A stretch of DNA of 64,000 nucleotides from JAENVT01 sp963805445 (lineage in GTDB: Bacteria > Actinomycetota > Acidimicrobiia > Acidimicrobiales > Ilumatobacteraceae). Positions 43,553 to 52,424 of the stretch are shown piece by piece (position 1 is the stretch's first letter; every line of letters starts with the position of its first letter). The notes beneath the pieces were generated by a model. The model ran no database searches and had not been told where the DNA came from. It worked only from the letters and a program-made list of their open reading frames with translations. Where the stretch lies: NCBI GenBank assembly GCA_963805445.1, contig CAWDUI010000054.1:310001-374000 (forward strand), read 5' to 3'. Both the position numbers and the translations under genes were made by a program.

Positions 43553-44752
43553 CTACATCGAGGGGGTGGTGCCCAGCACGACGGTGACGTCGACCGAGGT
43601 CTGGTCGGCGTGTGTGACCGTGAGCGTGACGACGTCGGCGGGAACGTGGCCGACGAACGCCGTCTTCAATTGATCCACGCTGGGGGTAGCCGTTCCGTCG
43701 ACGGCGACGATCATGTCGCCGGGGACCAGACCGACCGCGGCAGCAGGGCCGTTGGGATCGACTGCGTCGATCGTGGGCAGGCCTTGATCATTGGCAACGA
43801 CATGCACACCCAGCCACGGCGCTGCTTGGGGCTTGGCCGGCGGCGGAAGCATCGCAGCGACGTTGGCGACGCTGATCAACTCGGGCCCGGAGGCTCCGTG
43901 GCTGCACATCCCGACCAACAAGCCGTCGGCGTTGACGACCGGTGTGCCCTCGGCCATCGTGCTCGCCCACGAATCGAGCGTGAGGCGTCCCTTTGCATCG
44001 ACGCCGACGTTTGCCGACGTCGGCGTGGCGCCCATCACGGTGACGACGTCACCCGCGTTGGCGGCAGGGCCGATTCCGTACGACGTGCTGGTGGCGGCGG
44101 GATCGGCTGACAGCACTGCGAGCCCGAGGTGGGTGTCGACCATCAGGACCGTGACATCGTGCTGCTGACCGTCGCGGCCGGTCACGGTCATCGACGTTCG
44201 GCCGCGAACCGCCCGAGCGGTGGTGATGACCAGCGAGTCACCGATGCCAACCGCAACCGGGGTCTGGACGAGCTCGGAGCCCTTCGTGCCAACGGTTCCC
44301 TCCGGATGATCGAGCGTCGTTGTCGTGCTCGCGTCGGAGACCGGGGCGTAGAGCGACCCTGCCTGCACCGTCGAGGTGGACGGTGCCGGAGCTTCGAGCG
44401 ACGTCGCCACGAGCGTCTCGGGCCTGATCGTGATCCCTGCGCTCGATGCATCGTTGGCCCGGCTGGTGACGACGGTCGGTGCGGCCTGACTGTCTCGACC
44501 CGCAGACGGAAGCATCGCCCACAGCACCGCGAGCGACAGCAGGCCGCCGATGGCCCCCGTCGTGACCAACAGCCCGCGGCCGATGGTGATGGGTGGCTCG
44601 GTGTGCGTCCACACCGCCCGGCCCACCTCGGAAGGGTGACGCCACTGGCGTTCGTGAGCGGGAAGGGGTGCGGGAGGGTAGGCGCGACTTTCAGGCACGT
44701 CGTCGGGCGCGTCATCAGGCGCGTCGTCGTCGGGCCACTCACTCCGCTCCAC
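43553..44752 (-). CDS. HtrA-like trypsin/PDZ protein lacking the catalytic triad
   Basis: Membrane-anchored protein of 399 aa: acidic cytoplasmic N-terminus, one helix (LLVTTGAIGGLLSLAVLWAML), Ser/Thr-rich linker, a chymotrypsin-fold domain (about 155-295) and a PDZ domain (WLGVHVVANDQGLPTIDAV ... AVGLVPGDMIVAVDG). In the protease domain the histidine motif is ITTARAV, the aspartate motif THLGLAVL and the serine motif AEGTPVVNADG. All three catalytic positions therefore appear lost, and it is probably a pseudoprotease that binds peptides or partners. GTG start with TAACCT 9 nt upstream. Confidence 0.82.
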   Translation of the reverse strand: MERSEWPDDDAPDDAPDDVPESRAYPPAPLPAHERQWRHPSEVGRAVWTHTEPPITIGRGLLVTTGAIGGLLSLAVLWAMLPSAGRDSQAAPTVVTSRANDASSAGITIRPETLVATSLEAPAPSTSTVQAGSLYAPVSDASTTTTLDHPEGTVGTKGSELVQTPVAVGIGDSLVITTARAVRGRTSMTVTGRDGQQHDVTVLMVDTHLGLAVLSADPAATSTSYGIGPAANAGDVVTVMGATPTSANVGVDAKGRLTLDSWASTMAEGTPVVNADGLLVGMCSHGASGPELISVANVAAMLPPPAKPQAAPWLGVHVVANDQGLPTIDAVDPNGPAAAVGLVPGDMIVAVDGTATPSVDQLKTAFVGHVPADVVTLTVTHADQTSVDVTVVLGTTPSM

Positions 44753-44831
44753 GAGCCGGAGAGGTTACCGAGCCGGACGTCACTGTGGGCATCGCCCCTG
44801 CCACTCCGGTGTCGCTTGCCGAGCGGCGAGC

Positions 44832-44837
44832 TACGAT
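44832..44837 (+). promoter_or_regulatory. Putative leaderless -10 of moaE
   Basis: TACGAT ends 8 nt before the GTG start of moaE with no ribosome site between. The divergent HtrA-like gene has its own TAACCT 9 nt from its start at 44762-44767 (minus). Confidence 0.45.
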
Positions 44838-44845
44838 GGGTAGTC

Positions 44846-45358
44846 GTGCAACCTCCGGCTAGCGGTAACTCATGGCTCAGCCTGACCGATGATGTGTTGC
44901 CGATCGCTGCTGCCTACGAATGGGCAGTGCTTCCCGAATGCGGCGCTGTGGTGCTGTTCAGCGGCACCGTCCGCGATCATGCACTCGACGAGCAGGGTGT
45001 GTTGCGCGACCATGTCGAGTCGCTGACGTATGAGGCGTACGAGTCGCAGGTCGTGCCGCGCTTCGAAGCGATCGACGCGGAGTTGCGCCAACGATGGCCG
45101 GAAACGGGCAGGGTCGTGTTGGTGCATCGCACCGGCACCTTGGCCCTCGGGGAGAGCTCCGTCATCGCCGTGGTCAGCGCACCGCACAGGGCCGAAGCCT
45201 TCGAGGCCGCCCGATTCGCCATCGATGCCCTCAAGTCGAGCGCGCCGATCTGGAAGCACGAGACGTGGCAAGGTGGCGCCGATTGGGGTGTCGCGGCCGG
45301 CCTGCCGGTCGATGCTGCGGCGGTACCGACCTCGTCCGGTCGGCGGATCTCGTCGTGA
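44846..45358 (+). CDS. moaE: Molybdopterin synthase large subunit MoaE
   Basis: A 170-aa MoaE, the catalytic subunit that inserts sulphur into precursor Z to form molybdopterin. Family motifs are GAVVLFSGTVRDHA, LTYEAYESQVVPRFEAI, VVLVHRTGTLALGE, VVSAPHRAEAFEAARFAIDALK and the active-site lysine region SAPIWKHETW. GTG start. The small subunit MoaD is not in the window. It is coupled by GTGA to the next small gene. Confidence 0.93.
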   Translation: MQPPASGNSWLSLTDDVLPIAAAYEWAVLPECGAVVLFSGTVRDHALDEQGVLRDHVESLTYEAYESQVVPRFEAIDAELRQRWPETGRVVLVHRTGTLALGESSVIAVVSAPHRAEAFEAARFAIDALKSSAPIWKHETWQGGADWGVAAGLPVDAAAVPTSSGRRISS

Positions 45359-45587
45359 CGATCGTCATCGCGGCCGCAGCTGCCGTGCTGTTGCTCGTCA
45401 TCGGTCTGATCGCCTACACCCGTCGGCCGCGTCAAGACGCCGGCCTCACCAGCTTCCGCCGGCACATCGACGCGCTGTCGCCCGAGTCGCGACGCGAGGT
45501 GATGGATCGCGTCCGGCCCGCGCCCCTGGCAACAACGGCGATCTCGGCAAACGTTCCGGCTCCGAACCGCACGAGCCCACGGACTGA
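45355..45587 (+). CDS. Small single-pass membrane protein between moaE and mreB
   Basis: About 77 aa. An N-terminal helix (VTIVIAAAAAVLLLVIGLIAY) is followed by a charged soluble part (RRHIDALSPESRREVMDRV). The uncorrected frame would run 55 bp into mreB. Restoring one C in the C-run near 45525 gives a tail GNNGDLGKRSGSEPHEPTD that stops 3 bp before the mreB ATG, which is more natural. The start overlaps the moaE stop (GTGA). The function is unknown. Confidence 0.6.
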
Positions 45588-45590
45588 CTC

Positions 45591-46595
45591 ATGGCCCGTG
45601 ACCTTGCAATCGACCTCGGGACCGCCAACACGTTGGTCTACATGAAGGGCCGCGGCATCGTGCTCAACGAGCCGTCGGTCATTGCGCTCAACCGTCAGAC
45701 CGGTGAGGTGCTGGCGACCGGGCGAGAGGCGTGGCAGATGATCGGCCGGACCCCCGGCTACATCGTGGCTGTCCGGCCGCTTCGCGGTGGGGCGATCACC
45801 GACTTCGAGATCACCGAGCGAATGATCCGATTGTTGTTGCAGCGCGTCGGGGTCAGCCGGTTCACCCGCCCGAAGGTCGTGATCTGCGTGCCGTCGGCGA
45901 TCACCGAGGTCGAGCGTCGAGCGGTGACCGATGCGGCGCGCCGGGCCGGCGCGGCCGATGCCCAACTGATCGAGCAGCCGATGGCCGCGGCGATCGGCGC
46001 CGACCTTCCGATCGACGAGCCGGTTGGCAACATGGTGATCGACATCGGCGGCGGTACCAGCGAGACGGCAGTCATCAGCCTCGGTGGAATCGTCGCGCTC
46101 GAGGCCGTGCGAGTCGGCAGCTTCGACATCGATGCAGCGATCCAGGCGTACGTCCGTCGCGAGCACGGGATCGCGATCGGCGAGCGCACGGCCGAGGAGG
46201 TCAAGGTCGCCATCGGGTCCGCGGACCCGACCGACGACGAGAACCAGGCCGAGGTTCGTGGCCGCGACTTGATGAGTGGCTTGCCGAAGACGGTCGTGCT
46301 GACCCCCGAAGAGATCCGCGTCGCCATCGACGACGTCATCAGCAGCATCACCGCCTCGGTCGTGCGGTGCTTGTCGAAGGCGCCGCCGGAGCTCGCCCAG
46401 GACTTCCTGGTGCGCGGCATGTACCTGGTGGGCGGCGGCGGTTTGCTACGCGGGTTGGCGCAACGGATCGAACGCGAGACCCAGGTGCCGGTGAAGATGT
46501 CGACCATGCCGCTCGAGGCGGTCGTCATGGGCGCGGGTCACTGCATCGAGCACTACGACGCGTTGAAGACGATGTTCATGGGTGCTCGCCGCTAA
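45591..46595 (+). CDS. mreB: MreB-like bacterial actin (rod shape-determining protein)
   Basis: A 334-aa actin-fold ATPase. Phosphate-1 motif AIDLGTANTLVY, RPLRGGAITDFE, connect-1/phosphate-2 VIDIGGGTSETAVISLG and adenosine motif LVGGGGLLRGL are all present. It forms membrane-bound filaments that guide wall synthesis. mreC and mreD do not follow; the next gene is an RNB nuclease 1 bp downstream. Confidence 0.94.
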   Translation: MARDLAIDLGTANTLVYMKGRGIVLNEPSVIALNRQTGEVLATGREAWQMIGRTPGYIVAVRPLRGGAITDFEITERMIRLLLQRVGVSRFTRPKVVICVPSAITEVERRAVTDAARRAGAADAQLIEQPMAAAIGADLPIDEPVGNMVIDIGGGTSETAVISLGGIVALEAVRVGSFDIDAAIQAYVRREHGIAIGERTAEEVKVAIGSADPTDDENQAEVRGRDLMSGLPKTVVLTPEEIRVAIDDVISSITASVVRCLSKAPPELAQDFLVRGMYLVGGGGLLRGLAQRIERETQVPVKMSTMPLEAVVMGAGHCIEHYDALKTMFMGARR

Positions 46596-47982
46596 GTGCG
46601 CATTCGAGCTGATCTCACCGACGAAATCGTCGAGGGTCTCGGCGGCATCCGGGAGCAGTTCGACGTTCCGGCAGAGTTCCCGGCGGCCGTCCTGCAGGCT
46701 GCGGACGATGCGGCCAAGCGTGCTCCAGTGGCGCACACCGACCGCACCGACTGGCCGTTCGCCACGCTGGACCCGGCAAGTTCAACGGATCTCGACCAGG
46801 CCTTCCACATCGAAACCGTCGGGCGACGACGTGTTGTTGCACTATGCGATCGCCGACGTCGCCTGGTTCGTCGACGATGGCGGCGCGCTCGATCAGGAAG
46901 CATGGCAACGGGGCGAGACGCAGTACCTGCCGGACGGAAAGGCCGGTCTCTACCCACCGACGCTCGCCGAGGGCGCAGCCAGCCTGCTTCCCGACGGGCC
47001 GCGCCCGGCGATCGTCTTCCATGTGCGCGTCGACGCCGAGGGAGGGTCGAAGCTGGACGGAGTCGAGCGCTCGTTGATCCGCAGCCGAGCCAAGCTCGCC
47101 TACGAGACGGTGCAACCGGCGCAACTGCCCGAGGCGTTCGCCGAGTTGGCTCGACGGATCGCCCGCGCCGAAGCAGCACGTGGGGCGGCGCGGATCGATC
47201 CGCTCGAGCAGGAGGTGCACGCCCTCGACGGGGGCGGGTACGACATCTCGTACCGACCGCGCCTGCAATCGGAGGATGACAACGCAGCGATGTCGCTGGC
47301 GACCAACCTCGCCATCGCCGACCTGTTGTACGCCGCCGGAACCGGGTTGTTCAGAGTGATGTCGGAACCCGACGAGCGGGCGGAGCAACGCTTGCGCATC
47401 ACGGCTCGGGCCTTCGGCATCGAGTGGGCATCCGATACCAACCTCGCCGACTTCGAGCGAAAGTTGGACAGCAAGGACCCGAAGTCTGCTGCACTGCTGA
47501 TGGCGATTCGCCGGGCCGGTGGTGGCGCATCGTACGTGCCGTTCGCGGCCGGTCACCGACCCTGGCACGCCGCGATGGCCGCCACCTATGCGCACGGCAC
47601 GGCGCCGCTGCGCAGGCTCGCCGACCGATATGTGGTGATGGCCGCGTTGGCCATCGCCAACAACGAGCCCGTGCCGGAGTCGGTTTCCGAAGCGTTCGCC
47701 AAGCTGCCTCCGGTGATGCAGCGCGCCGACGACACCGGGCGTCAGATCGAGCGGGCGGTGATCGACCTCGCAGAGGCGGCGTTGTTGAGCGCACAGACCC
47801 AGCGAACGTTCGGTGCGGTCGTGACCGACGTTGACGAGCGCGGAGCGCGCATCCAGTTGTGCGACCTTCCGGTGGTCTCGCGGGTCGGCGGCCATCGTCT
47901 CGAGCCGGGCGACGACCTGCGTGTGCGCGTGGTGTCGACCGACATCCCGGGCCGCTCGGTCAAACTCGAACGCGTCGCCTGA
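46596..47982 (+). CDS. RNB-domain ribonuclease (RNase II/R family), frameshifted
   Basis: 3'-5' exoribonuclease-type protein of about 461 aa. The active-site motif DPASSTDLDQAF is followed, after one extra base near 46825, by LHYAIADVAWFVDDGG, YLPDGKAGLYPPTLAEGAAS, AIVFHVRVDAEG, SLATNLAIADLLYAAG and YAHGTAPLRRLADRYV. The cold-shock and S1 RNA-binding domains of classical RNase R are missing or reduced, as in several actinobacterial relatives. GTG start directly after the mreB stop. Confidence 0.87.
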
Positions 47983-47996
47983 GTTGGGCGCCCTGA

Positions 47997-49272
47997 TCAG
48001 GCCGGCGTGATCGCGTAGATCTGACCGCCGCCGGTCAGCACGAACAGTTCGCCGTCGGACCCTTCGCTGATCGCAGTGACGCTGCCCGTCTTGGCCAGCG
48101 CGACCTGCTTCACCTCGGCGCGGTCGGCGATCTGCAATGCCCGCACCTGTCCGCTGCAGTAGTCGGCGAACACGTACCAGCCGACGAGGGCAGGGATCGC
48201 CGTGCCGCGGTACAACGCGCTGCCACTGATCGCGCAGTCCTGACCGACGTGCTCGTACTCGTGGATCGGCGGGGTCGCGCCGTCGGCCGACTGGTCGTCG
48301 TTGAACCGGTGGTTGCCCTCCATCGCGCTCCAGCCGAAGTTCAAGCCCCGACCGCCGCCGTCGGCGGCCCAGCCGACATCGACTTCCTCCCATTGGCCCT
48401 GGCCGACGTCGGCGATCCACAGGTCTCCCGTCGAGCGGTCGAAGCTGATCCTCCACGGGTTGCGCAACCCGTACGCCCAGATCTCGGGACGAGCCCCGTC
48501 GACGCCGACGAACGGGTTGTCGGATGGAACGGTGTACGCGGCACCTCCGCTGGCACGCGGGTCGATTCGCAGCAGCTTGCCCAACCACTGACCAAGATTC
48601 AGCGCTCGCCGGTCGGGGTCGCCACCGGATCCGCCGTCACCGGCGCTGATGTACAGCATGTGGTCGGGGCCGAAGTCGATGTCGCCACCGTTGTGATTGG
48701 CATATGGCTGGTCGAAGCCGAGCACCTCGCGGCGCGATGCCGGGGCGAAGATGCCGTCGGCGCCGATGGAATACTCGTCGATCCTGGTGTTGCCGTCGTT
48801 GTTGGTGTAGTCGACGTACGCCAGGGTGCCCTCGGCGTTGATCGCCAGCCCCAACAACCCGCGCTCGCCATCGGCGCTGGTGAGGTTGGTGATGTCGAGA
48901 GCGATCGCGCCGGGTTGGCCGTCGGTCATGATCACGACCCGGCCGTCCTGTTCGACGACGTAGGTCAACCCATCGGTGGGTCGCCAGGCGACCTCCACGG
49001 GCCGCCGGAAGGTACCGAGTTGCGTCAGCGTGACAACCGGGTCGCCGAGTGGCGCGGGGTTGGTGGTCGCGGTGGTCGCCGAACCGCCGGGCGCCGGCGC
49101 TGTCGATGTTGTCGGGCTGCGCTGCTGTTGCTGGTCGTCGGCGTCGCCACGGGTGCAGTGCTCGAAGCCACGCCGATGACCGGCCCGTCGTTGGGGTCAC
49201 TCGAGCACGCCAGCGGAAGCGATCACGATCGTGATCGCGACGCACCACCGAATCGATCGTCGCTCGCGTCAT
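47997..49272 (-). CDS. PQQ-dependent aldose sugar dehydrogenase-like lipoprotein (frameshifted N-terminus)
   Basis: Secreted six-bladed beta-propeller of the soluble glucose dehydrogenase/YliI family (GSDH). Segments seen: GLLGLAINAEG, YANHNGGDIDFGPDHMLYIS, AGDGGSGGDP, GKLLRIDPRA, EIWAYGLRNPWRISFD, LWIADVGQGQWEEV and NFGWSAMEGNH. The conserved propeller is intact from 48998 down. The first 90 codons are broken by several indels between about 49000 and 49260; corrected, they give a signal ending in a lipobox-like VLEC and a Thr-rich linker (TTATTNPAPLGDPVV). The ATG overlaps the tesB stop (ATGA). Confidence 0.85.
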
Positions 49273-50123
49273 GTCCTTCCTATTCGTGCCAGTCCTTCTT
49301 GCACCACCGTGACCGCCAACGTGCCGTCACTCGTGAAGATCGCGCCACCCGCCAGGCCGCGGCCGGCGCTGGTCGAGAGCGCCTTCTGGTCGTACAACAG
49401 CCAGTCGTCGGCGCGGAACGAACGGTGGAACCACATCGCATGGTCGAGGCTGGCCATCTGTATGCCCGGGGTGTCCCACGACAACCCGAACGGCAACACG
49501 GTGGTGTCGAGCAGCGTCATGTCGCTGGCATACGTGACGATGCACGCGTGCAGCGTGGGATCGTCGGGCAGGCGACCGTCGGCGCGCATCCACACCCGCT
49601 GGCCGTCGGCAGGGTTGTCCTGACGGTTGAACGGGTCGCGATCGATGTAGCGCACGTCGATCGGTCTCGGCCGGTCGAACCACACACCCATGCGCTCCTT
49701 GTACGGGGCCATGCGCGTCTTGAAGTCGGGCAGCGTCTCGGGCCGCGGCACATCGGTGGGCATCGTCAACTGATGATCTGCGCCGGGCTCGTGGCGATGG
49801 AAGCTGGCCTGCAGGTTGAAGATCGCCTTGCCATGCTGGATGGCGACCACGCGCCGAGTGGTGAAGCTGCGACCGTCGCGAAGTCGATCGACCTCGTAGA
49901 GGATCGGCACGAGCGGGTCTCCGGGCCGGAGGAAGTACGCGTGCAGCGAGTGGACCTGGCGGCCGGGATCGTCGATCGTTCTCGTCGCGGCGACCAGCGC
50001 CTGGCCGGCGACCTGGCCGCCGAACACTCGTTGGCGGCTCTCGTCAGGCGACCGGCCGCGGAAGATGTTGACCTCGATCGGCTCCAGGTCGAGCAGGCTG
50101 ACGAGATCGTCGAGGGCGGTCAT
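49269..50123 (-). CDS. tesB: Acyl-CoA thioesterase II
   Basis: A 284-aa double-hotdog thioesterase that hydrolyses acyl-CoA to free acid and CoA. Seen: RVFGGQVAGQALVAA, HSLHAYFLRPGDP, RRVVAIQHGKAIFNLQASFH, YASDMTLLDTT carrying the catalytic Asp/Thr region, and SLDHAMWFHRSFRADDWLLYDQ. It is intact. Confidence 0.93.
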   Translation of the reverse strand: MTALDDLVSLLDLEPIEVNIFRGRSPDESRQRVFGGQVAGQALVAATRTIDDPGRQVHSLHAYFLRPGDPLVPILYEVDRLRDGRSFTTRRVVAIQHGKAIFNLQASFHRHEPGADHQLTMPTDVPRPETLPDFKTRMAPYKERMGVWFDRPRPIDVRYIDRDPFNRQDNPADGQRVWMRADGRLPDDPTLHACIVTYASDMTLLDTTVLPFGLSWDTPGIQMASLDHAMWFHRSFRADDWLLYDQKALSTSAGRGLAGGAIFTSDGTLAVTVVQEGLARIGRT

Positions 50124-50127
50124 GGCC

Positions 50128-51688
50128 TCATCCTTGCCCACCGGGTTGGCCTGTGTCGGATCGACATGTCGTGACGTCGAGCGGCGCAATCCGATACAAC
50201 TGACCGCCGGGCACCGACTTCTCGAGCTGCAGGTCGACGAGCGCGACGAGGTCGGGGCGACGCTCCGTGGGCCCGTCCCCGGCGTTCTGCAGACCGGAGA
50301 ACCAGGCGAGGTAGGCGCGGCCGGTACAGGCCTCTTGCACGGTGTGCTCGGCATCGAGCGGGTAGTGGCTGTTCCCTGCCCGAGGCACCGTGAAACCCAT
50401 CAAGGTCGGCTCACGGTCGGTGAACCACCACACCCGCTGGGGACTGTTGGTGAGGACTCGCGCGTCGGCCGGCAGCGCATCGATCGCGTCGTACAACTCC
50501 GGTGAGAACTGCGGCCTGTAACCGCTGCTGGCGGGCGCCAGATCGGGGAAGCGCACGGCAAACGCCACGCCCTGGTACATCCACCACCCGAGCAAAATGG
50601 CGCCGCCCACTGCGATGGTTCGGGTGGTGCACAGTCGATCGAAGGTGACGGTCGCGAAGTACACGACAGGGATCAACATCGGCGACATCACCCGGAGCTC
50701 GATGTCGTTCGCCGTAGCCAAGCGGGCGAGGATCGGTACGACGAACGAAGCGGCAGCAAACGTGGCGATGCCGAGATCGAGCACCACGGCTCGACGGCTG
50801 CGCACGGCGAACACGATCAGGATGGCGATCCCGACCACGACGATCGTGCCGAACCTCGCCATCGCCGGGTCGGACCACCCGTCGCCCATCACGATGTGCC
50901 CCGTGCCGGCCAGCGCGAGGTGGACGGTGCGTGACAGCGGTTCGTTCGCCCCACCTTCGAATCGGGGCCCGAGCGGCTGGCCGGTCTCGACCAGGTTGCG
51001 CACGACCCACAGCAGAGCGATCGCGGACGCGGCCGAGACGAACGCAGTGATCCGCTTGATCAACGTCGTCCGCTCGTCGGCCCTCCATGCCGACGCAGCC
51101 ACCATCACGACGCCGGTCGCGAGCAGTCCCGACCCCGGCGTAGCGGGTGAGGAACCCGATGCCGGCGAGCAGCCCGCCGATCACGGCGGAGCGCGTGGTC
51201 ACTGGCCGGCGCCCGAGCACCAGCAACATCGCCAACGCGACGGCGGCATATGGCGCCTCGCTCCAGACGACTGATGCCATGCGAACCAGGCCCTGGCTGG
51301 CGCCGAGCGCCAACGCGCCGGCAAGGGCAACGGCCGGTCGGACGCGGCGTCGAAGGAGGAGACCCATCAGCGTGGCCCCGGTGGCGATCGACATGGCACC
51401 GATCACCGTCGCCCACACCAAGCTGCGACCACCGGGCGACAACAACAGCGGGTAGATCGGTCCGAAGACCGCCAGCGGCTTGTCGGTGAAGTCCGTCAGC
51501 CCGTGCCCGGAGCGCACGTGGTCGGCAACCGAGAGGTAGGTGATGGAGTCAGGCGACAGCAGCGGGTCGTGTCGGGTGGCGATGAACACGAGGGCCGCGG
51601 CGATGGCGGGGGCGACCGGCAAGACCCACCGGGGAATGGGCGAGATCGGCGCCGCAACAGGAGTTGGAACCGCCGCGACGTCTGGCAC
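50128..51688 (-). CDS. Polytopic GT-C-type glycosyltransferase-like membrane protein (frameshifted)
   Basis: Membrane protein of about 519 aa. The first extracytoplasmic loop HDPLLSPDSITYLSVADHV carries acidic residues in the place of the catalytic aspartates of ArnT/PMT-like glycosyltransferases. About ten hydrophobic helices follow and a soluble C-terminal part contains DAIDALPADARVLTNSP. One extra base near 51125 breaks it (expected TRYAGVGLLATGVVMVAA). Donor and acceptor are unknown. The GTG start at 51688 has CATAAT 6 nt upstream. Confidence 0.72.
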
Positions 51689-51694
51689 CTGCCG

Positions 51695-51702
51695 ATTATG
51701 GT
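51695..51702. promoter_or_regulatory. Shared bidirectional -10 region
   Basis: CATAAT (minus, 51700-51695) ends 6 nt before the GTG of the membrane glycosyltransferase. TATGGT (plus, 51697-51702) ends 7 nt before the ATG at 51710 of the methyltransferase. The two -10 elements overlap, so the divergent genes appear to be read from one symmetrical leaderless promoter. Confidence 0.45.
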
Positions 51703-51709
51703 GCCTCAC

Positions 51710-52354
51710 ATGCCCTCGGAGCCCCTCAGCCCGGCGCTGCGCGAGCACGCCATTGCCGCGAAGGGGTTCATGCCACCCGACGAAGGTGATGCGCTCTACG
51801 AAGCCGCAGTGGCCGCGGCGCGGTCTGTCGCCGGGCCGATGGTCGAGGTCGGCTCGTACTGCGGTCGATCGACCGTGTGGCTCGGCGGCGCCGCACGACT
51901 GACCGCCACGGTGCTGTTCGCGGTCGATCATCACCGAGGCAGCGAGGAGAACCAGGCCGGTTGGGAGCACCACGATCCGACCGTCGTCGATCCACGCACC
52001 GGGCGGATGGACACGCTGCCGACGTTCCGGTCGACGATCCACGACGCTGGGTTGGAGGACGTCGTGGTCGCGGTCGTCGGCCACTCATCGGCCGTCGCCC
52101 GATACTGGACAACACCGCTGTCGTTGCTGTTCATCGATGGCGGGCACGGCGACGCGCCGGCCCGGCTCGATTACGAAGGCTGGTCACCGCACGTCGCCGT
52201 CGGCGGCACGCTGGCGATCCACGACGTCTTCGCCGACCCCGCCGACGGTGGCCGGCCGCCGTACGAGCAGATCTACCTGCCGGCCATGCGCAGCGGCCGG
52301 TTCACCGAGATCGGCGTCACCGGCAGCCTCCGCCTCCTCCGCCGCACCGCCTGA
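51710..52354 (+). CDS. Class I SAM-dependent methyltransferase (Methyltransf_24 type)
   Basis: A 214-aa protein with the SAM-binding glycine motif VEVGSYCGRSTVWLG, an acidic AVDHHRGSEEN loop and LLFIDGGHGDAPARLDYEGW, the pattern of O-methyltransferase-like enzymes found near glycosyltransferases. The ATG at 51710 is preferred because of the upstream -10; ATG 51698 is also in frame. The acceptor is unknown. Confidence 0.82.
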   Translation: MPSEPLSPALREHAIAAKGFMPPDEGDALYEAAVAAARSVAGPMVEVGSYCGRSTVWLGGAARLTATVLFAVDHHRGSEENQAGWEHHDPTVVDPRTGRMDTLPTFRSTIHDAGLEDVVVAVVGHSSAVARYWTTPLSLLFIDGGHGDAPARLDYEGWSPHVAVGGTLAIHDVFADPADGGRPPYEQIYLPAMRSGRFTEIGVTGSLRLLRRTA

Positions 52355-52424
52355 CCCGCCATCCCGGGGAGACCTGGTCGGGTGCGATTTCGGTAACAGG
52401 CGTACTCACACCGCGCCCGACTGG

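Noticed and set aside
48249..50174. 641-aa plus-strand frame over the sugar dehydrogenase and tesB
   Set aside because: Spans two real minus-strand genes and shows no family similarity.
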